64,000 nucleotides of DNA from Coleophoma eucalyptorum. Lineage: Eukaryota; Ascomycota; Leotiomycetes; Helotiales; Dermateaceae. Location of the stretch: the NCBI GenBank assembly GCA_026120035.1, contig JALRME010000014.1:434001-498000 (forward strand), written 5' to 3'. Of the stretch, positions 23,615-35,188 are shown one piece after another. Below the pieces are notes generated by a model, which was not told the origin of the DNA, ran no database searches, and saw only the letters and a list, made by a program, of their open reading frames with translations. The position numbers were made by a program, and so were the translations under genes. Positions within the stretch are counted from its first letter, which is position 1. The number at the start of each line of letters is the position of its first letter.

Positions 23615-24069
23615 ATAGGTTAAAGTTAGATCGAATCATGTTCAGGACAATAAGTAATACTACAGCTCAGTTGGAATCCTAAAGTTAATGTCGCCTATAG
23701 TACAAGTAGTTACTTGATTTTATATTTAATAGCATTTTTCCAAAGGCGTGCTTGCTTTTTCTCCAAAAAGTTATGGTCTCCCGAGAATTATTTGTAATGT
23801 AGGATTAAGAACGGGATTGTAGAGTAAATTGGGTCAAAAAAAATCAATTTTTCGCATGGGAAGTACTACTTTATATAAAATAGAGATGCCATTGTCTGTA
23901 TTATGAATGTGATTCAGAGACTAGACTCAACATTACAAATAAAGAACTATTATGAGCAGCTGCGTGCTGGTGACTCTTATCGCTACGAGTATATACGGTA
24001 GAGTTGGAAGTCTTGCAATGAACTCAGTAAATTCATAGCTGTAGCTACGTGGAAACTCCATTGATTCTT
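23615..24069. other. Convergent intergenic region
   Basis: AT-rich spacer between the 3' ends of the dehydrogenase and the nitrilase; no other feature seen. Confidence 0.5.
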
Positions 24070-25295
24070 CTAAACTTCTCCATTCGCTTCTACTGACTCT
24101 AAATTCAGCTCTGGATACCTTGAAGCATGTGCAAAGTCGGTTGTCTTTTCCTTATATAAACACTGGCGGTTGACGTTTGAATTGACCTGCAGAGTAAATA
24201 TGTCTGGTCGCGAGTACTGGCCAACTGGATCAACAACATTTTTTGCCATGTAGATCTCATTAAAGTCCAACTCAGCATAAACGAGCCCCTCAAAAGACGC
24301 ATTGGGGGCCTTGACCAACGTCCGGCCATCTGGCGCGAAGACCTGCGTGAATCCACCACCAGTCACTGCCGTATGACACATGTCATCTGGTAGTTCCGCA
24401 CCACCTTCATGCACCATATCGGTGTCTTTAACCAGCCCGTTTGCAATTAAGCCTTTCTCAGATTGTGTGTGTGATGCTAATAAGACAAATGCACCGCCTT
24501 CGATCGCGTAGACCCGTGATGCAGCCGTGCAAGCTTCAACGCCATTGAAATATGGCATCTTGCCTACAAGTGGGAAGAGGTTAGGCCAAGATGCTACGTG
24601 GATTTGTTCTTGTTGGAAATATGTGTGATACTTAAGCAGTGGCTGCAGGTGCTCGAAGCACTGCAAGCCTCCTACGCGGCCGAAGGATGTTTGAACCACA
24701 TTGGTGCTGCAGTCTCCAGACTAAATTCAATCGCATGTCAGCAAACGATTGATAAAAAAAATAGAGCTAAAGTATATAAAAGAAGGGGGAACTTGCGGCA
24801 TCTCCAAATAAGATCCTCTCATAACTCGTTGGCTTGAACTTTCTTCTATGCAGCAAGATCTGACCTTCAGAGCCAATGAATACCTGCGACATATACAAGC
24901 TTCCCTTATCACGCTCAGCGATACCAATAACGACCATGATATTTGCATTTCGAGCAGCTAGACGGATGCGTTCCATGTGCTTAGACTCGATATGCACTGC
25001 ATTGCGGAAGTATTTGAGCATATATTCGTTGCAGGTCTTCTGTTCGTGCGCGTAGATAAAGTTGGGATAACCAGGGATCCAGAGCTCAGGGAAGGCGACA
25101 AGCTCAGCACCACCAGCACCGGCTTCAGCAATTAGCTGGCAGGTCTTGACAGTGGCAGCCTCGACATCGAACCTGGAATTAGGATTTAGTCAGATACTTG
25201 GCGTAGGATATTTTAAGGGTTGTCTACCAGCATGGTTCGGCCTGAACTACAGCTACTTTCACGGGGTAGCTGGGATCATTATCGATTTGAGCCAT
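24070..25295 (-). CDS. Nitrilase (carbon-nitrogen hydrolase), possibly cyanide-hydratase-like
   Basis: Exons 25295-25228, 25172-24797, 24720-24070 give 364 residues, the usual fungal nitrilase length. The catalytic triad is visible: Glu52 (AFPELWIPGYP), a Lys in HRRKFKPT (about 134) and Cys169 (GGLQCFEH, where most relatives have CWEH). The second intron has a GC donor (GCAAGT) and AG acceptor; using GC is the only choice that restores the conserved FGDASGD block. The family converts nitriles to acids plus ammonia, or HCN to formamide in cyanide hydratases; sequence alone does not settle which. Cytosolic. It is divergently transcribed from an MFS transporter across about 740 bp. Confidence 0.92.
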
Positions 25296-26037
25296 GGCTA
25301 GATGGGTGTATGTTCGACTAGAAACAAAGAAAGAACGTGAAATCGATGGAGTTAGAAGATTAGATATGAAGGACAGTAGAGGAGGTCCTTAAAGTCCATG
25401 CTGATACTTTAAACATTTTGAACCCTACTTTTACTGCGGGGTCCTCCGGCATGAAAATTTGTTCTTTTGGCATGCTTGATAACCCTGTGTGTATTTTTAT
25501 GGTGTCAATTTCATGTAAAGGAAAAGAGACGATAGTTTACCAATCATTGGCCAATATGATGGCAGGTTTTCTGGACGTAAATCAACATCAGAGGCTATCT
25601 CAAGATCCACTACCCTGTGCTGACGCGACATGGATAATCAAATATGCCGTTGCAGCATGCTGCAAAGCTATTAAATTCGAAAACTAATCAAGGCCAGGCA
25701 GATGAGTGGCACGATCGCTTCCGTATATCAAATCCCGGGGCTATCTGATAGCGTTTACGTGGGGCGCTTGTTCGTAAGATCGGCTGGCAACAAAGCGCAG
25801 CGTTCCACTATCAACCGTAATTTGAATTCCGGCTGTTATCGCTTCAACGCAGCAATCCTGGTTTAAGCGAAGCAGCAGATAAACTCAGGCTACCTCTTTC
25901 TAACTGGGCATACGGGTCTACCTTTTTGAGATAAGGATTTCAGCATCTAGGAAAGTATGTGATGAAGATTGCTGGGGAAAACCATAAGAGCGTCTTATAT
26001 CTTCATAGAGTATCGTTGTACTGGTAACCATTAAATC
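25296..26037. promoter_or_regulatory. Divergent promoter of nitrilase and MFS transporter
   Basis: 742 bp between two diverging start codons, so joint control is plausible. A frame at 25418-25687 is open but has no known motif. No operator recognised. Confidence 0.45.
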
Positions 26038-27759
26038 ATGACAAGCAGCAACTTAAGCAATGAATCAAAGGCAGAGGCGAAGACCCCAGCGGCTATTCTG
26101 GAGAATGAATCTACATCAGTTGTAACAATAGCTACCCAGGTTTCGACTTTTGCTCCCTGGATCCGATTTGTCCCTGGGCCATCTCCGAGTCATCGTTACA
26201 AAGGCATCTCTGCGCAAGCATCTAATATGGGAGTTGTCATCTGTGGCTGCTCAATTTTTCTACTTTCCGGATACAGTTAGTCCTATACTTTCTGTCAATC
26301 TCCTCGAGCTGAACTAATGGCAAATTTCTCATACAGATATTGCCCTCATGGGAAGTGTCTCTTCTATCCCCGGATATCTTAAGGTTGTGGGATTAGATGA
26401 TGGCAGCAAGCACACCCAACTCCTCATTGGAACCCTCAACGCCATGTACTGGGTAGGAGTGGGCATCGGGGCTCTAGGAGTTGGCCTGTTTTCTGATATT
26501 GTTGGTCGACGACGTGCCCTCGTCACCAGCCTGTTGTTTTGCGCTTTCATCGTCCCAATCTTCGCTGCGCTCCAGAACTTCGGCTGGGCCATCACTCTTC
26601 GCTTTTTCAACGGTATAGCCACCGGTGCCATTGACTCAATTGGCATCAACTGGACGGCCGAGACCGCAAGTCACAAGACTCGTGGCCGCTCCATTGGACT
26701 CGAATTGGCTTGCGCCACATTGGCTGCTAGTATTGCTTATTTCATGGTCTATGCTTTGCCACAATCCATCTGGCGGCTACCACTTGCCTTCCAGCTGGTG
26801 TTTGTCTTAATGATTTTTTCCATCGTATGGTTCCTTCCCGAGTCCCCGAGATGGCTTGCTCAAGCTGGTCTACTGGAGGAAGCACGAGATGTTCTCACTG
26901 CCTTGAGCAACGAAGAAAACTCAGTCGAGCTTGCCGCCGCCGTCAATTTTGAGCTGAGCCAAATCGTTAACGCCCTCAACGAAGAACGTCGGCAAATCTT
27001 GTCCACCACCTACTGGGCCATGTTCACTGTTAAGGATACCTTGAACACCCGACGTCGCAGCTGGTCGGCCCTTTTTATTCAGTTCTCGACTCAGTTCATG
27101 ATAGGTGCTAGCTTTGTCTCAGGATACGGTATTCTGCTGTTCGAGACGGGAGGTTTCTCTACTCATTTGGCTTCTCTGCTCACTGGATTCGCCATTCTCA
27201 TGCAGACAGTCTCCGGTATTGGTGGTGCTTTTCTTGCTGATAAAATGGGTCGCAGACTTGCACTGTGGGGAGGCGCTCTCGTTGGTAGCATTATTCTCCT
27301 TCTCATTGGCGTTTGTGGCTATTTCGTTGCCAAGTATTCCGAGACCGACCCAGGCACTGCAAAGTCGTATGGAACTGCCATTATTACACTCGTATTCCTG
27401 TTCTCCGCACAATTTGGACTAGCATGGCGTAAGTCTTAATTCCAAGAAAAAAACTCTGTGGATGAATTATAACTGACCTTGGATTCTTTGTAGTCTGGGC
27501 TCCCTTTACCTACCCTTCGGAGATTTTTCCTGGTAATGCACGCGCACGAGGGAGTTCTATTGGCATAGCGGGCTTTGCATGTTCTCAGTTTGTAGCTAAC
27601 ATGGTTAGCCCGTATTTGTTCGCATCGATTGGGTACAAATCGCTGTTCCTGATCTGTGGCCTTAGTCTTTTCACTTCCATTATTTGCTATTTATTTATGC
27701 CGGAAACTGCTGGAAAGACTTTGGAGGAAATAGACTGCTTGTACGAAAAGAAGGAATAG
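26038..27759 (+). CDS. MFS sugar/polyol transporter
   Basis: Exons 26038-26275, 26337-27428, 27494-27759; 531 residues. Twelve-helix major facilitator of the sugar porter family: GYNIALMGS in helix 1, DIVGRRRAL in loop 2-3, FLPESPRWL after helix 6, DKMGRRLALW in loop 8-9, and PETAGKTLEEID at the C-terminal end, all diagnostic sugar-porter signatures. Hydrophilic N-terminus of about 65 residues. Proton symport of a sugar or polyol at the plasma membrane is expected; some close fungal relatives carry other small organic solutes such as quinate, so the substrate is open. Divergent from nitrilase and convergent with the next regulator. Confidence 0.92.
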
Positions 27760-27984
27760 ATTTTTCCTGGCTGGAGCTGTTTTGAGTTGACCAAGGTTAT
27801 ATATTTATATATTCAGCCCGGTACTCTTGTAAACTAATCGCCCATGCAGTAATTTTATAGAACATTCTAAAGCTCAAATTATAAATATACTTACAAAATT
27901 TCTCTGCTATGTCTATATATGTTCTATATGTATGAATAGAGCTGCCGTTGCACCAAGAAAACCACGAGCTTCAATGTTTCAGCA

Positions 27985-30341
27985 TCAAGCGTCGAAATTG
28001 TCTGACCAGAACTTTTCGGAATTAGCTGGCGATATCTTCCAAGAGAAGGCGAAATCTCTTATGTCCTGGTATACTATGCGAGCATATTCTGACCTGGAAG
28101 TGAACCACTGAAGTATAGCAATGATTGTTCTCAAGCCTAGAATGGAAGTATGATATGTTGCAATGTCCGGGTATTCGAGAAGTACAAGGTGAACCAGCGC
28201 CGCCGTGAATGCAGAATGGATCACCATATAATCTGCAACTCTATTATCAAAGTTATTCCGATACTTTCTCAGAAGTGATGCAACAGTTTTCGCTGATTCC
28301 CGACAGATATTGTTGGCCAAGTTCCCTCTATTGCCTCGGTCCAGAAGTAAAGGTCGATGGAGGATGATCAATCCGCTGTGAAAGCACATGCTAAGAAGAA
28401 TTAGTTGTGGGTGTCATGATTGAATCGGAAAGTAAGACGTTTTTTCTCCTTACTGAAAAGAGAGAAAGCTTGGGTGAAATGATTGCCCCTTCCCTACATT
28501 TCGCATTGAAAGTGGTAGGGAATTAAACCATGTCATAAACTCGAGATGTCCCTTGGAAATAGCCTCTTCTTTTGTCAATAGGTTCGAAAATGAATATCTA
28601 AGTAGATTGTTAGCTCTGTAACCTCGCAGTCATATTATGCAGACGTTACATTTTCGCAAGACACCTATCTTGTAGGTCATTGAACTCAACATGGCATGCA
28701 TATAGAAGCTCCAGTGACAGCTTAAGCTGAATAAAGCCTATCCCTGCTTCATTCTTCAATGATTCCAAAGGCCGGTGAAGAGAAATATCACACGTGGCCA
28801 TGAGAGTAGCTCGCCCCTCCAAAATTGCTAACCGTCTTGAAAGTCATTAATATTTGAACTGCAAAGTACGAGAGACTATGATGTGCTTGGAGTAGTACCT
28901 ATCTATCCAGAAGCAGCCGTAAAATGCTGCCTCTTGAGCCTTTTGGTCTTGGGCAGCTAAGACCGACAGACCTGTCAGTGATATCGCCGAAGGCTGTACG
29001 TGTAGGCCCATTCTCTTAGCCATCCCACATGCGATACCTAGATGCCTTTTTAGTATTTTCAGAGAACCAAAAGTCTTAGACATGATGTACCTGAGAAGAT
29101 GGTCGCCGACTCAAGCTGGCCCTGGATAATGGCTAAATATGCTCGAAGTTGGAAGGCTTGAATGTTTGATAGACAAACATTGTCTACTTCACGGCCCAAC
29201 AGAGCATTGAACTGTTCCAGGTAATATTGTACGCGAGCTCGTGTGTTGTGGATGCCCATTTTTGTGTCGTCGAGTTCTAAGAAAAATGAACCTAGAGCAA
29301 GAATCATACACTGAACCGTATCGGGCCATATCACGCCTGCGTCTTGTGATATCCCTGGCCGAAAAAGTTGGCAGTAGGGGTAAACATTGGTCCAAAATGA
29401 GGTCCAAGAAGCTTCGTCTTGTCCAGCTGGCATGAAATGTTTATTTATTATTATATCACTCTCCATTCTCAGTGGGCTGCGTGCAGAGTCACTGGAATTC
29501 AAAGAGAGCCGTCTCAGGTGTAGATTGCTTGTGGGGCCCACGTACCTCGCCTCCCCGGACTTTTCATCCAGTCGAACATTACCCATGACAGAAATTAAGA
29601 ATTCAAGGGCGCACGGCGATTTAGTTGCCACTAGCTGTGGCAGAGGCTGTGGAGGATAATCAATGCCATGATTCCCAACCCATCCAGATTCACCGCCATT
29701 TCCAATCATTGCTGTTTGATTTTCTGGGTAGTTGATATGTGCAAACATTTGGTAATCCAAATCAAGAGTGGACGGCGGGCTGTCTATTATTGTATGCGTA
29801 GGAATTTTTAGAAGAGTCTCAAGGTCTTCGTCATCCATAAACCACTCAGATCCGCTGTTACCCCCAGCAACCACGGATTGGACCTCGCAGAATGAATTGA
29901 GATGCGCAAAGGTTGAGTAGTCCATCCCGCGAAGAAGTGGTTCTTGGTCTCGTGGATTTGCGGACCATGCACTTTCATTATTCAGAGCGTCATCTGGTGT
30001 CCTAGTTGGTTGTGGCTGTTGGTGTTCCGAGTCCCTGAGCTTTAATTGTAACTGTTCCTCAAGAAAGGAAATACGATCCACGAGAGCCCCGACCTCCGAC
30101 TCTGTATATCGAAGTTTTCTCCCATCCACTGAGGTATAGTTACAATTCACACTGAATCGAGAGCAACCCCCGCACTATAGAGATTCCGAATCAATGTCCC
30201 TATCACTGATCAAGTACAGAGAGTTGTACGTACCTGAGGTTTCCTACCATCGCACTTAACTCTCCTGACCCTGCAATGGTCACAAGCCGTAGACACCCGA
30301 GGGGTAGACCTCCTTGTCTGTCTTGCCGAAGGTAATGACAT
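27985..30341 (-). CDS. Zn2Cys6 fungal transcription factor
   Basis: Six exons (30341-30234, 30174-29091, 29037-28899, 28835-28665, 28597-28454, 28390-27985), 683 residues, all phases consistent. The zinc cluster crosses intron 1 with Cys 20, 23, 30, 37, 40 and 47 (CDHCRVRRVKCDG / CGGC). A short coiled coil (VGALVDRISFLEEQLQLKL) follows, then a long low-homology linker and the fungal-specific domain with GIACGMAKRMGLH, FYGCFWIDR and a C-terminal HSGLIILHRPLL. This is the layout of AmyR/XlnR-like activators, but I cannot assign it to either. A likely local regulator of the transporter and catabolic genes; this is inference from position. Confidence 0.9.
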
Positions 30342-31262
30342 TGACTAAATTATGATTCCGACAAGAGTTGTGTTGTTAATGGTGTTGTCGAAAAACCCGC
30401 TGGAAAATGTTCTAGGATCAGCTTGAGGTTTCGCATGCACGGCCGATAAGCGGCCCACCGGGACAATTGTCCCACTCCCCCCATTATTCTCTATGCCCCT
30501 GCAGGGTAGACACCATCAAAAGCGGTTTTGGAATAAGTGGGACTGATAAGTTAACTGGTATAGTATCAACACACTTAATTTATCCAGAATAACATAAAAA
30601 CACTATATCTTTCCACTGTATGTTCTATCACTATTTCTCCAGCCGGTCTCGGGTCCTAACCGAGAGTATTGGCATATGATACAATAATCAATATCTCATG
30701 CCTGGCTTAGGAGCCATTAGAAGATAGTGATTTTTGTTCGACCAGACATCCAGGCCGACATGACTATGCTCAAGTTTTGCTAATCCCAAAAGCTTACCTT
30801 CATGAGTAACTTTTAAACCCAGACTAAGGCTAAGGAGCTGAAATAAGAATTGTTCCTGCTGATTTCTAGCATCTGCACTGACGACATGACGCATCACAGT
30901 GTTATTTACGTATAATTTTGGAGGTTAAACTTAAAGTACGTCTTGATTCAATCCAATGATTCTAGGCTTTACTATGGTTCGTATGAACGCCTGTTACTTG
31001 GTAGCACCTATAAGCCGAGAATATAGGCGCTAGGTGTGGTCCGCCAGCCATATGGCTGAATACTAGAAATATACTCGAAGTGAGTTCCTTGGCACACCAG
31101 GATTCTCAGGAACACTAGCTGCTTTACTAATGGCTTGAATGACCGGTGTATATTTGTAGTATAGCTAATGCATTCTTGCATGCTGGTATTCAAATTTTGC
31201 AAGCCAATCATCCTTACCCGTTTAACCAAGAAACTATCTTTACAAAAATCGACAGCCATGGT
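30342..31262. other. Intergenic region downstream of the cyclo-ligase-like gene
   Basis: About 920 bp holding the promoter of the second regulator (CGG-rich stretch near 30430-30480: ACGGCCGATAAGCGGCCCAC) and the 3' flank of the cyclo-ligase-like gene. Short frames have no known motifs. Confidence 0.4.
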
Positions 31263-32060
31263 TCATGCCATTTTAATATTCATTGCTTTCAATTCCTGCA
31301 ATGATGGGATACCCTCTAACATTCCGGGTTGCAACAATGGCCATAGGATCCCACATTTCGGTTTGGTAGCGCCTTCGACCTCAACAACTCTCGTCGGAGT
31401 GACGATGATGTCACAAATCGTGTCGAATTCCTCTGAACATAACTCTTCCTCTAAGACCTGACAATCGTGAACCACTCCAACTGCAATGGTTTCCTGGTCT
31501 ACAACACCTAGAGTATGTAGCATTGCCCATTCGAGATCAAAGAACCCATGGCCTTTACCGAAACGGACACCACACAGGTTGATGGCACCAGTACCTGTGA
31601 CCATAAATGGAATGTGCCATCCGCGGGAGACAATATCTGCCAGCTTTACTGGCTGCCCAAGACGTTCCATGCCATCCAGCATCGCCGCATAACGATAATC
31701 AACTGGATCAATGACTTGTGGATCTAGCAACCAAAAGCCTCGACGAATAGTGTAGGTCGTAATCAATATTACTTTCCCGTCTTGGAGTGCGTGAAGACGC
31801 AGGTCCTCAAGGCAGTTATCCGGCGTAATAAAGAGAATGTTGCTATTGATGTAAGCTGGAAGTTGCGTGAGCCGCTTGGTAGCCTGGCTTGACCCTTCGA
31901 AATCGGCAATGAAGCTGCTGAAGTCGTAGTGATGGCGAGAGTCTGGGCGTGCTACTTTAAGGAGCGGAGCCCAAACCCGCTTGCGGACATCAACTTTTTC
32001 CTTTGCAAGTTGGGACATTCTAACGGGAGGATTCGTATGAAATGTGACGGTAAAGGACAC
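31263..32060 (-). CDS. 5-formyltetrahydrofolate cyclo-ligase family protein
   Basis: Single exon, 265 residues (252 if the internal Met at 32018 is used, where the family homology starts). The family fold is recognised from VWAPLLK, DFSSFIADFEGS, the ITPDNCLEDLR block, TTYTIRRGFWLLDP and above all VRFGKGHGFFDLEWAML, matching the GxGxGYYD-type substrate/ATP loop of methenyltetrahydrofolate synthetases, then VVHDCQV and DIIVTPT. Classical members cyclise 5-formyl-THF to 5,10-methenyl-THF with ATP; this is the longer fungal/MTHFSD-like branch whose substrate is not certain. Diverges from a nucleoside hydrolase over a 566-bp promoter carrying the shared 14-bp motif. Confidence 0.8.
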   Translation of the reverse strand: MSFTVTFHTNPPVRMSQLAKEKVDVRKRVWAPLLKVARPDSRHHYDFSSFIADFEGSSQATKRLTQLPAYINSNILFITPDNCLEDLRLHALQDGKVILITTYTIRRGFWLLDPQVIDPVDYRYAAMLDGMERLGQPVKLADIVSRGWHIPFMVTGTGAINLCGVRFGKGHGFFDLEWAMLHTLGVVDQETIAVGVVHDCQVLEEELCSEEFDTICDIIVTPTRVVEVEGATKPKCGILWPLLQPGMLEGIPSLQELKAMNIKMA

Positions 32061-32626
32061 AGCGAATAACAGAAGGAGTCGCTCGAAATTTAAATAGACT
32101 TTGATGGCTAGGATAACTATATTATAAGTTTTCTCATAGGGAAATTGACAACTAGAACCATAAATTCCGTTCGGACGCGGCCGGGTTCTTATTGGAGCTA
32201 GAAGACAGTGATATCATTTGGAAGTCGAAATTCTTTAATTCATGATACTTGGATCCCTGCTATTGATAGGCTCGGATGGGCAATAATAAGTCGCCCAAGC
32301 GTCACTTTCTCGGGCGGATAATATGAAGTCGTCCGAACAATAAAATCCCACCTCTGAAGCTTATAGCGCTATCTTTAATTATAACTAATCCACCGAGAAA
32401 CTTTTCATTTCTCCTTAAAGCTGACGCACAATAGCTAGACTTCTAATACAGCCTTGAGGCAACATCACAAGACACGAAAATTCAGTCGACACCTTCTATA
32501 GAGCGACACCATTACTTACGACATCGACGACTTCAGCAGTGAGCTGAGAATCAAGAAGCCAGAGATATCCCTATCTTGAACATAAATGCAGAAAAGTCTC
32601 ACAGATATCAAGGAAGAATCAAAGAA
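32061..32626. promoter_or_regulatory. Divergent promoter, cyclo-ligase-like gene / nucleoside hydrolase
   Basis: Contains several CGG-type elements: GTTCGGACG at 32169-32177, CGGGCGGATAA at 32311-32321, and the 14-bp motif (reverse complement of GTTCGGACGACTTC) at 32325-32338 that recurs in the promoter at 36.7 kb. Confidence 0.6.
32325..32338 (-). promoter_or_regulatory. Shared 14-bp CGG motif, copy 1
   Basis: On the minus strand GTTCGGACGACTTC, identical to 36707-36720. In both places a GACGCTT string follows within about 30 bp. A candidate regulator binding site. Confidence 0.5.
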
Positions 32627-33490
32627 ATGAAGAACATTCTTATCGACTGCGATCCGGGAATAGACGACTCCGTGGCCTTGCTATTTGCACTCAACCACCC
32701 CGAGCTCACAATTCATGCTATAACAACGGTCTCAGGCAACTTGTTAGCAGATACATGCTCCTTGAATGCTCGTAGAATCCTTCACCTGTCTAATTTGCCC
32801 AAAGCACGACAGATACCAGTTGCCCGTGGTCCGCTAAAGCCCTTGGTCAGGGCATACCCATGCGACCCATTCTTCCATGGCTCTGATGGCTTAGGTGGAT
32901 TGGGAATCGTTGAAACCGGAGGTCTAGAGGAGAATGGAAGGTTCGCTGCAGATCTGATCCTTGATACGGCAGAGCATTACAAAGATATACCATCTGGAAC
33001 TGGTTCGGGACTTAAAGGTCTTACTATCCTCTGCTTGGGCCCCATGACGAATCTTGCTCTAGCTATAATGAAAGATCCGACTCTACCTTCCAAGGTAGCG
33101 GAAGTGCTCTTTATTGGTGGATCATTTGACTTCAACTCCGCAAGTACTGTTCGAGCAACAGGAGACAACCCAGTCAGCGAGTCGAATGTTTATGTCGATC
33201 CTGAAGCTGCGAGTTTGGTTTTTAACGCGGGATTTAATCTCATAGCGCTCGGGTTAGATATTGTTACACTTCCTAGTATCGAGCTATCTCTGAGCCATCG
33301 TGAAACACTGCTCGAAGCTGCACATAGATTCCCAGCAGCCAAATTCTTACTCGATTTGCTGGATTTTGCCGAGTCTAGGCAATTTGCATCCTGGTGCTGT
33401 TTAATCGATTCAGTTGCTGTGGCTGTTGCGATAGACTCTTCAATCATAGAGGTAGAGGAGATTAAGGTTGCAGTAGAGACACAGTTTTAG
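32627..33490 (+). CDS. Inosine/uridine-preferring nucleoside hydrolase, C-terminally short
   Basis: 287 residues from the ATG at 32627, chosen because MKNILIDCDPGIDDS is the family N-terminus. The calcium-binding DxDxGxDD motif is perfect; further family blocks are ITTVSGN, FHGSDGLGGLG, LGPMTNLALA, FIGGSFD, ESNVYVDPEAASLVF and LIDSVAVAVAID. The enzyme cleaves the N-glycosidic bond of nucleosides to free base and ribose for salvage. The protein stops after VAVETQF, exactly where relatives continue with a G-E-L-T-x-G-like strand and further helix, so the last few tens of residues appear lost. The convergent regulator is truncated at the same place. All catalytic residues seen are present, so activity is possible but uncertain. 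Confidence 0.85.
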   Translation: MKNILIDCDPGIDDSVALLFALNHPELTIHAITTVSGNLLADTCSLNARRILHLSNLPKARQIPVARGPLKPLVRAYPCDPFFHGSDGLGGLGIVETGGLEENGRFAADLILDTAEHYKDIPSGTGSGLKGLTILCLGPMTNLALAIMKDPTLPSKVAEVLFIGGSFDFNSASTVRATGDNPVSESNVYVDPEAASLVFNAGFNLIALGLDIVTLPSIELSLSHRETLLEAAHRFPAAKFLLDLLDFAESRQFASWCCLIDSVAVAVAIDSSIIEVEEIKVAVETQF

Positions 33491-33492
33491 GT

Positions 33493-34909
33493 TCAGAACG
33501 TACTATAAGAATCTGTGAAACATAGACCAAAGTGATCTTGTATAACAATTTGACACCAGACTCGTTTTCCAATTTCCCTCTCGGCCGTCTCATGCCATTC
33601 TCCGCTAGTCTCAATGTTCAGCGATGCAGGGTCGGTAATTTTGTGTAACCCATGCATTGTGAGAGCCGAATAGCTGCAGCAACTAGGGTCGCATTCAAAT
33701 CGCTTGAACCAAGGTTATGAGCAACCTCAGTTGATAGTACAATTGCCTGGACAGAGTATACTAGGAAAATCAACAAGAAAGCCGATAATATTTGGACAAA
33801 TAACTTACTTGATACGACTTCTAAAAACTTTTCGGGATAAAGTATCTCCACCATAGCTTCGAAGAGTCTTTGCGGAGAATTCTCTTCCACAACTTTGGAC
33901 TTTGATATTACGATTTCTTTCTTTAGATTCTCAATGATAGAGCAACCCACATATACCCAATGCCTTCTGATGCTTAAGACTGTTCTGGATCGACCATGTT
34001 GTACTCTGACTTGTCAGCTCTTTTATTGTAGCATCGCTTACGAAGGACTTACACTTAAGACCGATAGATACAATGCCATCCAAAGAGGATGAAAGCATTT
34101 TCCTGTGCTCCAGAATACTTCACACTGTTTCATAAAAGTAGGCATGTGTAGAATGCCATAGTGCCAGGCTAAATAGGTCATATGAAATTTTATTAGCTTT
34201 GAAGAGTCTGATACGGATGGCATTAGATGAGGATCATCTAACAAAGCCGTGACTCGACTAATAAACTTTTGATTTGTGAGACTTGGTGGGAGACTTGACG
34301 TATCACTGCTGATAGAAATCATCTCAGAGGGACTGCGGTAGTAATAACAATGGCAGTGTCGGTGTGGATAGCACGATCCATAATGTCGCCCCCAAGCCAG
34401 GCTTTCCAATGTAACCGTTGCAGAATATTCGGGAGCCTTGTCCAAAGGGTCACTCCTCGAACTGATAACCCCATTACCATGAACCTCGAGAGGCAAAAAG
34501 CTTCCTAAATCTTGCCTTTCATGTAAGAGTGTCTCAGAGGCTCCTGGGTTCCCAGTCTGCAGAGCAGTTATTCTGTCGCTGATATCTTTTGAAATTTCAT
34601 CAATGGTGGCTTTGGGAGAGTGAAGCTTTTGTTTAAGCTTTTTTAAGAACTTAATCTCTTCACCATGCTTTGTGATAATGTTGGCAAGTAGCACTCTTTC
34701 TCTGATACATTCTGAGCCAGCATGACGACAACGCGAGCATGGAATCTGTTTATCACATTTAACTTTGCGGCGAGTGCACTCTAAGTGGAGAGTGGTTAGG
34801 ACACCGATTTTGATAAGGATATGAGTCTCTTACCGCGACAGGCTAATGGTTGACGTTGTGTGACGCGAGGTGTTGTCTTCTGGGGCCGGGTATTAAGATT
34901 TCCATTCAT
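33493..34909 (-). pseudogene. Zn2Cys6 transcription factor, frameshifted and truncated
   Basis: Exons inferred: 34909-34834, 34780-34053, 34005-33957, 33892-33809, 33760-33493. The zinc cluster crosses intron 1 (Cys 24, 27, 34, 40, 43, 50), followed by a coiled coil and a fungal regulatory domain with IYSVQAIVLSTEVAHNLG and AAAIRLSQCMG. At about 33646 one base is missing: the conserved continuation LHKITDPASLNIETSGEW lies in the next frame, and adding one base makes the whole model divisible by three. The shifted frame then runs to RVWCQIV...FTDSYSTF and stops where relatives continue for hundreds of residues. Exons 3 and 4 are less certain. Probably a dead local regulator, unless the missing base is an assembly error. 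Confidence 0.75.
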
Positions 34910-35188
34910 CGTTGATGTTCACTGTATGTAGAATGTATATAGATAAAAAATAAAGAAGAGTTCAAAGGCAATCTTATGCTCTGAGTAGAAGGCAGGATAG
35001 GTGTGCTGTCTAGTTCTCATGCTCAATATGCTGAATGTTTCCTTTAGAAGTATTCAAATTTATTTCATTCTACGAGTTGGACGATATCCTTTTTTAACGC
35101 CCTTTGTGTTGAAACCGCGAGGCTATATCCGACAAAATCTCAATCATGAATGAAGTCAATAAAGCCGACAGCAGCACTTCATCCGCCC

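Noticed and set aside
25418..25687. 89-residue open frame between nitrilase and MFS gene
   Set aside because: Lies in a divergent promoter and shows no recognisable motif.
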